DNA of 64,000 nt, from the NCBI RefSeq assembly GCF_030547245.1, contig NZ_JAUOQT010000009.1, positions 1-64,000 on the forward strand, in the 5' to 3' direction. The position numbers and the translations under genes are program-made. Below are positions 1-8,217 of the stretch, piece after piece (the first letter of the stretch is position 1; the number at the start of each line of letters is the position of its first letter). The stretch is from Oceanihabitans sp. 2_MG-2023. Lineage in GTDB: Bacteria > Bacteroidota > Bacteroidia > Flavobacteriales > Flavobacteriaceae. The notes under the pieces are model-generated. The model saw nothing but the letters and a program-made list of their open reading frames with translations. It was not told where the DNA came from and ran no database searches.

Positions 1-1109
1 GGGATATTAATTACTGCCTCCCCTGTTGCATCTAGCGTTACTGGAGAACCTAACACCCCGGTATAATCTACGATATCCCCTGGGCTACCTTGTATTGTGA
101 ATGTTGCTGTGCCTCCAGAACAGGTCGTCGTATTACTGGTTAATGTTACCGTTGGCGTAGCACTTATTATAACATCTATACTATCGTTATCTATAAAAGT
201 GGATCCGTCACAATTGGTATATTCCACCTCCACGGTAAAAGTTTCATTTGTAGTTGGGCAAACATTAATAGTTGGTGTATTAGCGATTGGACTATTAGTT
301 CCATCAAACCAAGTTACCGTATAGTTTGGTGTTCCGTTAGGAGTGAAACGCCAAGCTTCATTTGTTCCAACCCAATTACTTGTATTTCTACCTGGAGGAA
401 AAAAAGCATCGGTTCCTGCATCATTTTGTATACCAACAACAGCATTTCCATTAAGCCAAAAACAGGTTGGTTTTTCTTCTATATATATATCAATAGTATT
501 TGTTCCTTCGTATAAAACTATCATTTGAGTTGACAATTCTGTAGCACACCCAAATTGAGGGACATTATAATAGGACGCAACAAATCTCCTGCATGGGGCA
601 GCTCCTTGTATTTCCCAAGCAATTTCATGAGAACCACCACTAGCAGAAGGGTCCATATCATGACCAGCTCCAAAAATATTAGCTTCCCCTAAAGCTGAAT
701 TAGAATTATTTGGTAATGTATCTGCAAAAATATATTCATTTCCTGAATTTGCTAACGTTGTTTCAAAACTCAAGACACCATTAACTCCGACTAATATATT
801 ATTATATTGATTCCCATAAAAACAAAACTCAAAACCTAATGGTATGATATCTGACCAAACATCATCAGAAAATAAGAACAATTGATTTGTTAACCCAGAA
901 AAAGAAGACGGAGGAGCATAAGGTATGGAGGAAACTGCATAAGATGTGGTTTCTCCTGTCTCTAAAAAAGTAGCTGTTAAATCTGCACACCCAGTTGTAC
1001 AATCCAAATTTATTTGAGTAGGACCTGCATCTACATTAGAACAACCTGGTCCTTGAGCTACTACAAAACGAGTAACAAACAAACAAATAATAAACAAAAA
1101 TCTCTTCAT
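1..1109 (-). CDS. Large secreted, probably surface or T9SS-exported repeat protein (5' part; runs off the window edge)
   Basis: The reading frame is open from the ATG at 1109 to the window edge, about 369 codons without a stop. It starts with a clear signal peptide (MKRFLFIICLFVTRFVVAQG). The mature part is rich in Cys, Asn, Thr and Gly. It begins with a region of about 250 residues (core near FGAGHDMDPSASGG and IAWEIQGAAPCRRF) that resembles the N-terminal module of large flavobacterial adhesin or gliding-type proteins. Ig/PKD-like strands follow (TVTWFDGTNSP, then TPTVTLTSNTTTCSGG). Such proteins usually end in a type IX secretion sorting domain, which would lie outside the window. The frame and signal peptide are seen directly; the surface or T9SS role is inferred. 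The exact adhesin family is not recognised. Confidence 0.85.
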   Translation of the reverse strand, partial: MKRFLFIICLFVTRFVVAQGPGCSNVDAGPTQINLDCTTGCADLTATFLETGETTSYAVSSIPYAPPSSFSGLTNQLFLFSDDVWSDIIPLGFEFCFYGNQYNNILVGVNGVLSFETTLANSGNEYIFADTLPNNSNSALGEANIFGAGHDMDPSASGGSHEIAWEIQGAAPCRRFVASYYNVPQFGCATELSTQMIVLYEGTNTIDIYIEEKPTCFWLNGNAVVGIQNDAGTDAFFPPGRNTSNWVGTNEAWRFTPNGTPNYTVTWFDGTNSPIANTPTINVCPTTNETFTVEVEYTNCDGSTFIDNDSIDVIISATPTVTLTSNTTTCSGGTATFTIQGSPGDIVDYTGVLGSPVTLDATGEAVINI

Positions 1110-1275
1110 GAAAAGCACTTAACTTTTTTTATCTAATCGTAAAAACCAAATTTATCTCGCAAAATACTTAACTTAAAGCAATTAGCAGGAAAAGTTATAA
1201 AAAAATAAGAAAAAAATCGAAATCAATTATAAATTAATTCTACTTCAATTCAAACTAAAACAAATGGGAATTACT

Positions 1276-1283
1276 TATCTTTG
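1276..1283 (+). promoter_or_regulatory. Bacteroidota -7 box (TATCTTTG) upstream of folE
   Basis: This is an exact match to the TAnnTTTG -7 consensus of the Bacteroidota primary sigma factor. It lies 24 bases before the folE ATG in an AT-rich gap between divergent genes. I see no convincing -33 TTG at the usual 19-20 base distance. Confidence 0.55.
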
Positions 1284-1307
1284 TAAATTATAATTATTAT
1301 TTTTTTG

Positions 1308-1985
1308 ATGAAACTGGACAGCAAGATAGACGAATTAAACGCTATAGGAGACAACCATATTGGTACATCTATAAATACACCGATGCGTGAAGATGCTTTT
1401 ACTCTTACAAATGAAGAGAAAATAGATCTTATTAAAGAAGATGTTAGACATATTATGGAAACATTAGGTCTAGATTTAAAAGACGACAGCCTTAAAGGTA
1501 CTCCAAATAGAGTAGCAAAAATGTTTGTAAAAGAAATTTTTAGTGGTTTAGACCCTAAAAATAAGCCTAGCGCTTCAACTTTTGATAACAAATATAAATA
1601 TGGAGAAATGCTTGTGGAAAAAAACATCACTGTTTATTCTACTTGCGAACATCATTTATTACCAATTGTTGGAAGAGCACATGTTGCATATATATCTAAC
1701 GGAACTGTTGTTGGTTTATCAAAAATGAATCGTATTGTCGATTATTATTCCAATAGACCACAAGTACAAGAGCGTTTAACGATTCAAATTGTAAAAGAAT
1801 TACAAGAAGTATTAAATACAGAGGATGTTGCCTGTGTTATAGACGCTAAACATTTATGTGTTAATTCTAGAGGAATAAAAGATGTAGATTCTAGCACTGT
1901 AACCAGTGAATTTGGTGGTAAATTCAAGGAAAAAGATACACGTAGAGAATTTTTAGATTATATTAAATTAGATACTACTTTTTAG
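1308..1985 (+). CDS. folE: GTP cyclohydrolase I
   Basis: This enzyme converts GTP to 7,8-dihydroneopterin triphosphate, the entry step for tetrahydrofolate, and also for the 7-deazaguanine (queuosine) pathway; queE is in this window. The 225-residue protein has an N-terminal tail of about 40 residues followed by the full FolE fold. The zinc and active-site segments are visible as STCEHHLLPIVG, LSKMNRIVDYYSNRPQVQERL and AKHLCVNSRGIKD. The ATG at 1308 is preferred to an in-frame TTG one codon upstream. It is followed after 24 bases by cysS, probably in one transcript. The family assignment is secure. Confidence 0.97.
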   Translation: MKLDSKIDELNAIGDNHIGTSINTPMREDAFTLTNEEKIDLIKEDVRHIMETLGLDLKDDSLKGTPNRVAKMFVKEIFSGLDPKNKPSASTFDNKYKYGEMLVEKNITVYSTCEHHLLPIVGRAHVAYISNGTVVGLSKMNRIVDYYSNRPQVQERLTIQIVKELQEVLNTEDVACVIDAKHLCVNSRGIKDVDSSTVTSEFGGKFKEKDTRREFLDYIKLDTTF

Positions 1986-2009
1986 TAGTTAAAGTAAACG
2001 GCCTACTTT

Positions 2010-3503
2010 ATGCAAACTTCACAAAAGCAAAACATAGAAATATACAATTCCCTTTCTGGTAAAAAAGAAAAATTCACACCTATAACAGAAGGATATGTTG
2101 GCATGTACGTTTGTGGACCAACGGTTTACAGTAATGTACATTTAGGGAATGTTAGAACTTTTATGTCTTTTGATATGATTTTTCGCTACCTCCTACATAT
2201 AGGCTATAAAGTACGCTATGTTAGAAATATTACAGATGCTGGGCATTTAGAAAATGATGCAGATGTTGGAGAAGATAAAATCACCAAAAAAGCAAGATTA
2301 GAAGCTATTGAACCAATGGAAATTGTACAGCGTTATACTGTAGATTTTCATAATGTACTTAATACATTTAATTTTCTTCCTCCAAGTATTGAACCTACTG
2401 CAACGGGTCATATTATAGAGCAAATAGAACTGATACAAACTATTATTGATAATGGTTTTGGTTATGAAGTGAATGGTTCTGTGTATTTTGATGTACATAA
2501 ATACAATCAAACTAACGACTATGGCATTTTAAGCAAACGTAAACTAGAAGATTTAATTCACAATACACGTGAATTAGATGGGCAAAGCGATAAAAAAAAT
2601 CCGCAAGATTTTGCCCTTTGGAAAAAAGCAGAACCAACACATATTATGCGTTGGCCTTCACCTTGGAGTGATGGTTTTCCTGGTTGGCATCTTGAATGTA
2701 CAGCAATGAGCACCAAATATCTTGGCGAATATTTTGATATTCATGGAGGTGGAATGGATTTAAAATTTCCACATCACGAATGTGAAATTGCTCAAAATAA
2801 AGCAGCTAAAGGAAAAGACCCTGTAAAATATTGGATGCACGCCAATATGCTAGAACTTAATGGTGCACGAATGAGTAAATCGACAGGAAATTACATTAAT
2901 CCTTCCGAATTACTTACAGGAAAAAACAATATTATGTCTAAAGCATACAGCCCAAGTGTGGTTCGATTTTTTATGATGCAAGCTTCTTACAGAAGTGTTT
3001 TAGACCTTACAGACAACGGTTTATTAGCAAGCGAAAAAGGCTTTAATCGTTTAATGGAAGCTGTCAATGGATTAGAAACACTAACACCTTCTAAAGAAAG
3101 TTCTAAAAATACCAAAGAAACTTTAGCTATTTTAAAAAGCAAGTTTTATGAAGCAATGAATGACGACTTCAATACACCAATATTAATTTCTTGGTTATTT
3201 GAAGGTGTAACAATCATCAACAAAATAAAATCTGTTAACGAAACGATTTCCAAAGATGATTTAAAAGATTTCACAGCATTAATACATACTTTTGTTTTTG
3301 ATATTTTAGGTTTAGAAAACAATTCAGCATCCAATACAGGAACAGACAAACTTTCTGGTGCTGTAGATCTTTTAATAAAACTAAGACAAGAAGCAAGAGC
3401 AAATAAAGACTTTGCCATGTCTGATAAAATTAGAGACGAATTAGCTGCAGTTGGTATTAATTTAAAAGATGGTAAAGAAGGCACCACTTTTTCGACTAAT
3501 TAA
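2010..3503 (+). CDS. cysS: Cysteinyl-tRNA synthetase
   Basis: This class I aminoacyl-tRNA synthetase charges tRNA-Cys in the cytoplasm. At 497 residues it has normal length. The N-terminal catalytic core carries the zinc-ligand cysteine and HIGH-like motif in [18 protein letters not shown]. The segment [10 protein letters not shown] and the histidines of [10 protein letters not shown] supply the other zinc-site residues. RMSKSTGN is the KMSKS loop at about residue 290. The C-terminal DALR and anticodon-binding region is complete. It lies between folE and yidD in a plus-strand run that continues into lgt. Confidence 0.97.
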   Translation: MQTSQKQNIEIYNSLSGKKEKFTPITEGYVGMYVCGPTVYSNVHLGNVRTFMSFDMIFRYLLHIGYKVRYVRNITDAGHLENDADVGEDKITKKARLEAIEPMEIVQRYTVDFHNVLNTFNFLPPSIEPTATGHIIEQIELIQTIIDNGFGYEVNGSVYFDVHKYNQTNDYGILSKRKLEDLIHNTRELDGQSDKKNPQDFALWKKAEPTHIMRWPSPWSDGFPGWHLECTAMSTKYLGEYFDIHGGGMDLKFPHHECEIAQNKAAKGKDPVKYWMHANMLELNGARMSKSTGNYINPSELLTGKNNIMSKAYSPSVVRFFMMQASYRSVLDLTDNGLLASEKGFNRLMEAVNGLETLTPSKESSKNTKETLAILKSKFYEAMNDDFNTPILISWLFEGVTIINKIKSVNETISKDDLKDFTALIHTFVFDILGLENNSASNTGTDKLSGAVDLLIKLRQEARANKDFAMSDKIRDELAAVGINLKDGKEGTTFSTN

Positions 3504-3522
3504 CGAATAAAGAGCATTTTAT

Positions 3523-3530
3523 TAATTTTG
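3523..3530 (+). promoter_or_regulatory. -7 box (TAATTTTG) upstream of yidD
   Basis: This matches TAnnTTTG in the 44-base gap between cysS and yidD, 17 bases before the chosen yidD ATG. It could give yidD-lgt its own promoter. No clear -33 element is visible, so confidence is modest. Confidence 0.4.
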
Positions 3531-3547
3531 CTCCTCACCTATTGGTT

Positions 3548-3787
3548 ATGAAAAAGATACTTATCGCACCTTTCTTATTCCTTATCAAAGTATATCAAAC
3601 ATTAATTTCACCGTTAACACCTTCAACGTGTAGGTTTCAACCAACTTGTTCGCATTACACAAAAGAAGCGTTAGAAAAACATGGTTTTTTTAAAGGTGGA
3701 AAACTAGCAGTAAAACGAATTTTTAGTTGTCACCCTTGGGGAGGCTCAGGTTATGATCCAGTTCCAGAAAAGCTTTCTGAAAAATAA
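3548..3787 (+). CDS. yidD: Membrane protein insertion efficiency factor YidD
   Basis: This is a small amphipathic membrane-associated protein that assists YidC-dependent insertion of inner-membrane proteins. The 79 residues contain the family hallmarks: [20 protein letters not shown] with its cysteines, then [15 protein letters not shown] and a C-terminal [14 protein letters not shown] start at the ATG at 3548 because the in-frame TTG two codons earlier adds nothing conserved. It is often found beside rnpA or yidC; here it sits between cysS and lgt. Confidence 0.95.
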   Translation: MKKILIAPFLFLIKVYQTLISPLTPSTCRFQPTCSHYTKEALEKHGFFKGGKLAVKRIFSCHPWGGSGYDPVPEKLSEK

Positions 3788-3858
3788 CATTTCATTAAGT
3801 CCGGTTTCTTTTTAATCCATTTGCAATTGTCTATATTTACGTTTTCAAAATAAAATCT

Positions 3859-4785
3859 ATGCATTTTTTAATATTCGATTGGAATCCGTTAACAGGAATT
3901 GACATTATTGGTAATTTTAAATTACACTTTTATAGTGTAATGTGGATTATTGCATTCCTTTTAGGATTGCAAATCATGAAACGTATTTTTAAAAGAGATC
4001 AAATTAAACCAGAATATTTAGACCCTCTTTTTTTATATACCATAATAGCCACTATGCTTGGTGCTCGATTAGGTCATGTAATATTTTACCAATCGGAACT
4101 TATATCGCAAGACTTTTTTAGCATATTTTTACCTTTCCGTTTTGTGCCAAAATTTGAATTCACTGGTTTTCAAGGATTAGCGAGTCATGGAGCAGCAATA
4201 GGAATTATTATTGGAATGTATTTATATAGAAGAAAATATAAGTACAAATCATTAATGTGGATTTTAGACAGAGTTGTAATTCCTGTAGCAAGTGGCGCAG
4301 TATTTATTCGTTTAGGAAATTTTATTAATTCTGAAATTATAGGAAAAATCACAGATTCTCCTTTAGGTGTTCGCTTTATTCAACAAGAATATAACAAATA
4401 TGAAGCGATGCAATTAACGGGTATGAAAACGCCCAAAGAAGCTTATGATGCCATTGCAAATAACCCACAATTTCAAAATTTATTAGATGCAATACCTTTA
4501 AGACATCCAGCACAATTGTATGAATCTTTTTGCTACATCTTTGTATTTTTAATTTTATGGTATTTCTATACTAAAACCAATAAAGACAAACAAACAGGTT
4601 TCTTATTTGGTTTATTTTTAGTATTACTTTGGACGATTCGTTTCTTCGTAGAGTTTGTAAAAGAAGCACAAGTAGATGATAGAGCTACTTGGGCTTTAAA
4701 TACTGGGCAATGGTTAAGCATACCTTTTATTATAATTGGCCTATACTTTATGTTTGTTTATAAACCAAAAACTAAAGTAATTTAG
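3859..4785 (+). CDS. lgt: Prolipoprotein diacylglyceryl transferase
   Basis: This inner-membrane enzyme transfers diacylglycerol from phosphatidylglycerol to the lipobox cysteine of prolipoproteins, the first step of lipoprotein maturation. The 308-residue protein has about seven hydrophobic segments. The Lgt signature IRLGNFINSEIIG is present at about residue 150, the catalytic-face motif FQGLASHGAAIG upstream of it, and HPAQLYES near residue 215. A loop of about 35 residues between the signature and HPAQLYE is longer than in E. coli Lgt. Several lipoproteins in this window (DUF192, TPR and LamG genes) would be its substrates. Confidence 0.97.
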   Translation: MHFLIFDWNPLTGIDIIGNFKLHFYSVMWIIAFLLGLQIMKRIFKRDQIKPEYLDPLFLYTIIATMLGARLGHVIFYQSELISQDFFSIFLPFRFVPKFEFTGFQGLASHGAAIGIIIGMYLYRRKYKYKSLMWILDRVVIPVASGAVFIRLGNFINSEIIGKITDSPLGVRFIQQEYNKYEAMQLTGMKTPKEAYDAIANNPQFQNLLDAIPLRHPAQLYESFCYIFVFLILWYFYTKTNKDKQTGFLFGLFLVLLWTIRFFVEFVKEAQVDDRATWALNTGQWLSIPFIIIGLYFMFVYKPKTKVI

Positions 4786-4798
4786 ATAAAACAATGTC

Positions 4799-4865
4799 AC
4801 CTCGAGCATTACTAAAATAAAATATTTTTTTTATAGAAAGTAGTGAACGTAGTTTCTCGAGAGGT
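4799..4865. repeat. REP-like imperfect inverted repeat, ACCTCGAG...CTCGAGAGGT
   Basis: In the gap after lgt, ACCTCGAG (4799-4806) is followed by CTCGAGAGGT (4856-4865), its near-perfect inverted partner, flanking an AT-rich 49-base spacer. Short palindromes of this CTCGA type recur in marine flavobacterial genomes as intergenic repeats; that last statement is from memory. Confidence 0.5.
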
Positions 4866-4891
4866 ATTTAAAATTTACTATTTATAAAATA

Positions 4892-4911
4892 GGTCTCGAC
4901 TACGCTCGACC
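4892..4911. repeat. CTCGACTnCGCTCG-type dispersed repeat, copy 1
   Basis: This 20-base word contains CTCGACTACGCTCGACC and is an imperfect palindrome (GGTC...GACC). A second copy of the core CTCGACTnCGCTCG is found near 60418, also intergenic. Confidence 0.5.
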
Positions 4912-4922
4912 AAACATTTATT

Positions 4923-5417
4923 ATGAAATTCAGATTATTTACCAGTATTATTTTATGCTTCATCCTCTTTTTAAGCGCCTGCAAAGATGAAAAAAAAGAC
5001 ATAAAACCAATTGAAGTTTCCTTTACAAAAGAAGGAGATCTTACTATTTATAAAGCAGCAACAGACTCTATAGTTACAAGACTAAATATAGAAATTGCAG
5101 ATACAGATTATGATGTACAAACTGGTTTAATGTATAGAAATACTATGAAAGAAAACCAAGCGATGTTATTTGCTTTCCCTACCATGCGTGAACGTTTTTT
5201 TTATATGAAAAACACTAGAATTCCATTAGATTTAATTTACTTAGATAACAACAAACACATTGTTAGTTTTCAAGAAAACGCTGTGCCTTTTGATGAAGCC
5301 TCTTTACCTTCACGAGTTCCTGCGCAATATGTTTTAGAAGTCAATGCAGGACTAGCTGAAAAATGGCTTTTAGAAGTTGGTGACCGAATAGAATATACAA
5401 CGATCAATGAAAAATAA
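4923..5417 (+). CDS. DUF192 family lipoprotein
   Basis: The 164-residue protein has a lipoprotein signal peptide with lipobox LSAC (Cys20). The mature part is a DUF192 domain, visible in LNIEIADTDYDVQTGLMYRN, in the aromatic segment MRERFFYMKNTRIPLDLIYL and in the terminal AQYVLEVNAGLAEKWLLEVGD. DUF192 proteins are small envelope proteins of unresolved biochemical role. The gene overlaps the start of the downstream hydrolase by 11 bases, so the two are probably co-translated. The family call is firm; the function is unknown. Confidence 0.9.
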   Translation: MKFRLFTSIILCFILFLSACKDEKKDIKPIEVSFTKEGDLTIYKAATDSIVTRLNIEIADTDYDVQTGLMYRNTMKENQAMLFAFPTMRERFFYMKNTRIPLDLIYLDNNKHIVSFQENAVPFDEASLPSRVPAQYVLEVNAGLAEKWLLEVGDRIEYTTINEK

Positions 5418-6255
5418 TGTTCGTAGTATATTTTTAAAAACTACAACAGGACATGCTATTAATGTCACTATATTTTCACCTGAAAAGTCGAACAAAAAAA
5501 GTATAGTAATATCGTCGGCAACAGGAGTTTTACAGAAATTCTATTCTAAATTCGCCCTTCATTTTAGTACCTTAGGCTTTACTATTTATACTTTTGATTA
5601 TTATGGTATTGGTGCTTCTAATACCGAGAGCTTAAAAAAAAACAAAGCCAATTTAAACACTTGGGCTTTAGATCAAGCTGCTGTTATAAAATTTGTTAAA
5701 CAAAAACAACCACAAAACAAAGTAACACTAATAACGCATAGTATTGGCGGACAACTCATTGGTTTGAATCCAGAAATACACACAGTAGATTCTATAATAA
5801 CTGTAGCATCACAAACTGGATATTGGAAATATTTTAAAGGCTTTCCTAAGTTTCGATTATTTGCGTTTTGGTACTTTATAATACCAATAGCAACTCCGTT
5901 ATTTGGTTATTTTCCAGCTAAAAAACTAGGTTTATTTGAAAACTTACCAAAACAGGTTGTTTACCAATGGCGAAAATGGGGAATTCATCCTAAATATATG
6001 TATAGCCAGTTTAACGATTTAGAATTTAGTAAAATAACTAGTAATGTACTCGCTTTAAGTTTTCCTAGAGATAGCTTTGCATCTAAGGAATCTGTAGATT
6101 GGTTAGCATCTAAATTTAAAAACACAAATGTAGACCGAAGACACATTATTCCTGAAGAGTTACAAATTGAAGATGTACAACATTTTGGTTTTTTTAGAGA
6201 ATATTTTAAAGATTCACTATGGCAAATCACTGAAAATTGGATAGTTACAAATTAA
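5407..6255 (+). CDS. Alpha/beta-hydrolase (serine aminopeptidase-like)
   Basis: This 282-residue cytoplasmic protein has the alpha/beta-hydrolase layout. An oxyanion strand lies near SSATGVLQKFY. The substrate-facing YDYYGIGAS-like segment reads TFDYYGIGAS, and the nucleophile elbow is THSIGGQ (Ser at about residue 117). A catalytic His is plausible in VQHFGFFRE near the end. It resembles the predicted hydrolases called YheT/serine-aminopeptidase-like in flavobacteria. The substrate cannot be deduced. It overlaps the DUF192 gene by 11 bases and is followed by a strong terminator. Confidence 0.85.
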   Translation: MKNNVRSIFLKTTTGHAINVTIFSPEKSNKKSIVISSATGVLQKFYSKFALHFSTLGFTIYTFDYYGIGASNTESLKKNKANLNTWALDQAAVIKFVKQKQPQNKVTLITHSIGGQLIGLNPEIHTVDSIITVASQTGYWKYFKGFPKFRLFAFWYFIIPIATPLFGYFPAKKLGLFENLPKQVVYQWRKWGIHPKYMYSQFNDLEFSKITSNVLALSFPRDSFASKESVDWLASKFKNTNVDRRHIIPEELQIEDVQHFGFFREYFKDSLWQITENWIVTN

Positions 6256-6274
6256 AATTTATTTCGTTTTAGAT

Positions 6275-6302
6275 AAAATACGTAGTACTACGTATTTTTT
6301 TT
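6275..6302 (+). terminator. Intrinsic terminator after the hydrolase gene
   Basis: A perfect 24-base palindrome (6275-6298, centred on GTAC) runs directly into a T tract. It lies 20 bases after the stop of the preceding gene. The palindrome is symmetrical, so it may terminate in both directions. Confidence 0.8.
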
Positions 6303-6349
6303 GTGCTCATTTATGGCTACTTTTAAGATGCTAATTAATCTTAAATATT

Positions 6350-7969
6350 ATGAAAAAATTAATCACATTGCTCGTATTACTATTTAGTGTACATTGTTTT
6401 AGTCAGGAATATCATATTGTAGATTATGTTGTAATTGGAACACAAGACAATAATGACTACCAAATACATGCTAAATTTAATGACAACGATTTTAACTTAA
6501 AAATAGCAAATAAAAACGCTCACGAAGAGAGCATAGGTATTCCATACAAAGTAGACGAAGCAGTTTTTAACAGAGCAATTATAAATTTAATTAAAGAAAA
6601 ATTAGACACCACAGTTGTACACAGTGATCTATCAGATGAAGCTGCTAAAATTATATTAAATAAAATTTCAAACAAAAAGAAATCATTACGCAGTCTTACC
6701 GAAATTATAGATGGTGAACCTGCTCAATATTCGGGAAAAATAACTTTAAATCAAACCATACCTTTAAAACGTGTTGACACTTCTAAATGTAATGGTCAGA
6801 CGCAAAATTTTCTTGAAGAAAACACTACTCCGAAATTACACATTGAAAAAGCATATATTAATTTCTTTAACAATAAAGCTTCTACTATAGTTTTAGAAGG
6901 TAGAGTTAACAATGATTCCACAGAAAAAGTTACTGTAGTAAACAACAACTTTAGTGTGCCAATTCGTTTTTTTAATAACTATGGCAGCAAAAATAAGTTT
7001 AAAACAAATAAAAATATTTGCTATGAACTGGAATACAATGATATATTTGATTTTGACTCTGATCAACACTTTAATTACTCTGTAGCTAATGATGAGTTAC
7101 ATTTTGACAAAGACAATTTAGAACAACAAGTAAGACAACGTCAATTTTTTGATTTTTTTACAGCAGTATTATATACAGATGTTATGGCCTTTGACAATAA
7201 TAACAGTAATAGTCTAGTTAATGCACAAGCTAAATTACTTTTACCTTTAAACCAAAAGAACTCAACCATTGGAACTGCTAACTATACACTTTTTAGACAA
7301 ATGATAGCAGAAGCTAACATTGCTCTTTACAATGGATCTAATGATACTTTTAGAACTATTGAAATCTCTAAAAACAGTACAGAAAATGGTAGCTTTAGTA
7401 ATTTTGACTTATTAACCAAAAACAATATTAACGGAAGTCTTTCTGTAGATGTTTTATCGCATGAAGCCAAACGCTTTTTCTCTTATATTTCTTTAGGTTA
7501 TCAAGGTGCTTTTTATAGGACTGCTCTTAAAACATCTATCATTAATTCTGGTGATGGTGACACCGCTAAAGACGATGAAAATATTTCGTCTTTAATATCT
7601 ACCAGTCATGGTCCTTATTTAAATATAGAGATTAGACCACAAACCAATTTTGGTGCAGATGTTAGTCTAAGTTTAAATAATCTTTCTTATAGTGGCGCTA
7701 ATAGCATAGGTGATATAAATATAAAAGAGACTATAGTGGATAATGGTGTTGAGCATTTTGGATTTCAATATAACGTAGTTAATATCAAGGCAGATTTTTA
7801 TTGGTTAACGAATCCGAAAAAAGGAAAAAAAGGTGGTGTTTTTGCGCGATTAGGCGCTTATTATCATACGCAAAATTATCAAGTACATCCGCAGTTGATG
7901 GTTGGTTATGCTACTAATTTAACTTCTTTTGTAAACAAATTTAGTCCTAATAAGGAGGAAGATAAATAG
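6350..7969 (+). CDS. Unknown secreted, probably outer-membrane protein
   Basis: The 539-residue protein has a cleavable signal peptide (MKKLITLLVLLFSVHCFSQ). I recognise no named family. The N-terminal 250 residues are mixed alpha/beta. The C-terminal half alternates polar and hydrophobic residues (YISLGYQGAFYRTALK, GPYLNIEIRPQTNFGADVSL, FARLGAYYHTQNYQVHPQL), as in outer-membrane beta-barrel strands. It ends in a short charged tail instead of an aromatic residue. It stands alone between two terminators. Signal peptide and strand pattern are seen; the outer-membrane location is inferred. Confidence 0.85.
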   Translation: MKKLITLLVLLFSVHCFSQEYHIVDYVVIGTQDNNDYQIHAKFNDNDFNLKIANKNAHEESIGIPYKVDEAVFNRAIINLIKEKLDTTVVHSDLSDEAAKIILNKISNKKKSLRSLTEIIDGEPAQYSGKITLNQTIPLKRVDTSKCNGQTQNFLEENTTPKLHIEKAYINFFNNKASTIVLEGRVNNDSTEKVTVVNNNFSVPIRFFNNYGSKNKFKTNKNICYELEYNDIFDFDSDQHFNYSVANDELHFDKDNLEQQVRQRQFFDFFTAVLYTDVMAFDNNNSNSLVNAQAKLLLPLNQKNSTIGTANYTLFRQMIAEANIALYNGSNDTFRTIEISKNSTENGSFSNFDLLTKNNINGSLSVDVLSHEAKRFFSYISLGYQGAFYRTALKTSIINSGDGDTAKDDENISSLISTSHGPYLNIEIRPQTNFGADVSLSLNNLSYSGANSIGDINIKETIVDNGVEHFGFQYNVVNIKADFYWLTNPKKGKKGGVFARLGAYYHTQNYQVHPQLMVGYATNLTSFVNKFSPNKEEDK

Positions 7970-7973
7970 TATT

Positions 7974-8133
7974 GCGTTAAGGATTGATGCGGCATCCTTT
8001 TGTTTTAGCAGCAAGAATATTTACTAGTATGGATTGCTATTTAAGGTATGAATATTTACAAGAAAACAATCCAGTAACAAAAGATATAGCGGAAAGCCTG
8101 ACACTACGAAGTCTAAACGTAGTAGTGTAACGC
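7974..8133 (+). ncRNA. Structured flavobacterial repeat RNA, copy A (possibly Flavo-1)
   Basis: The element is closed by GCGTTA (7974-7979) pairing perfectly with TAACGC (8128-8133). Inside are GGAT...ATCC (7981-7984 with 7994-7997), the block AAAGATATAGCGGAAAGCCTG, and a variable hairpin (ACTACG 8103-8108 with CGTAGT 8118-8123). Copy B at 36255 shares the same blocks in the same order. Compared with B it has an insert of about 60 bases around another stem (GGATTG 8031-8036 with CAATCC 8067-8072). I recall such GCGTTA...GGCATCC...ACGCC elements from many flavobacterial intergenic regions and think they may be the Flavo-1 RNA family. The strand is assumed from the order of the conserved blocks. 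Confidence 0.6.
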
Positions 8134-8162
8134 CCAAATTAATAAAATAGAAGAAATAAAAA

Positions 8163-8193
8163 AACCTTTCTGCATAACACAGAAAGGTTTTTT
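8163..8193. terminator. Bidirectional terminator between the 6350 gene and secDF
   Basis: A perfect 10-bp stem, AACCTTTCTG (8163-8172) with CAGAAAGGTT (8180-8189), and a 7-base loop. It is followed by T's on the plus strand and preceded by A's, so it can serve both converging genes. Confidence 0.88.
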
Positions 8194-8217
8194 AATATTT
8201 AAAAAAGGATTCGTTGC

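Noticed and set aside
97-528. Plus-strand open frames in the first 530 bases
   Set aside because: They lie opposite a long uninterrupted signal-peptide-bearing frame on the minus strand.
1305-1307. TTG start for folE
   Set aside because: It adds a single residue and an ATG follows directly.
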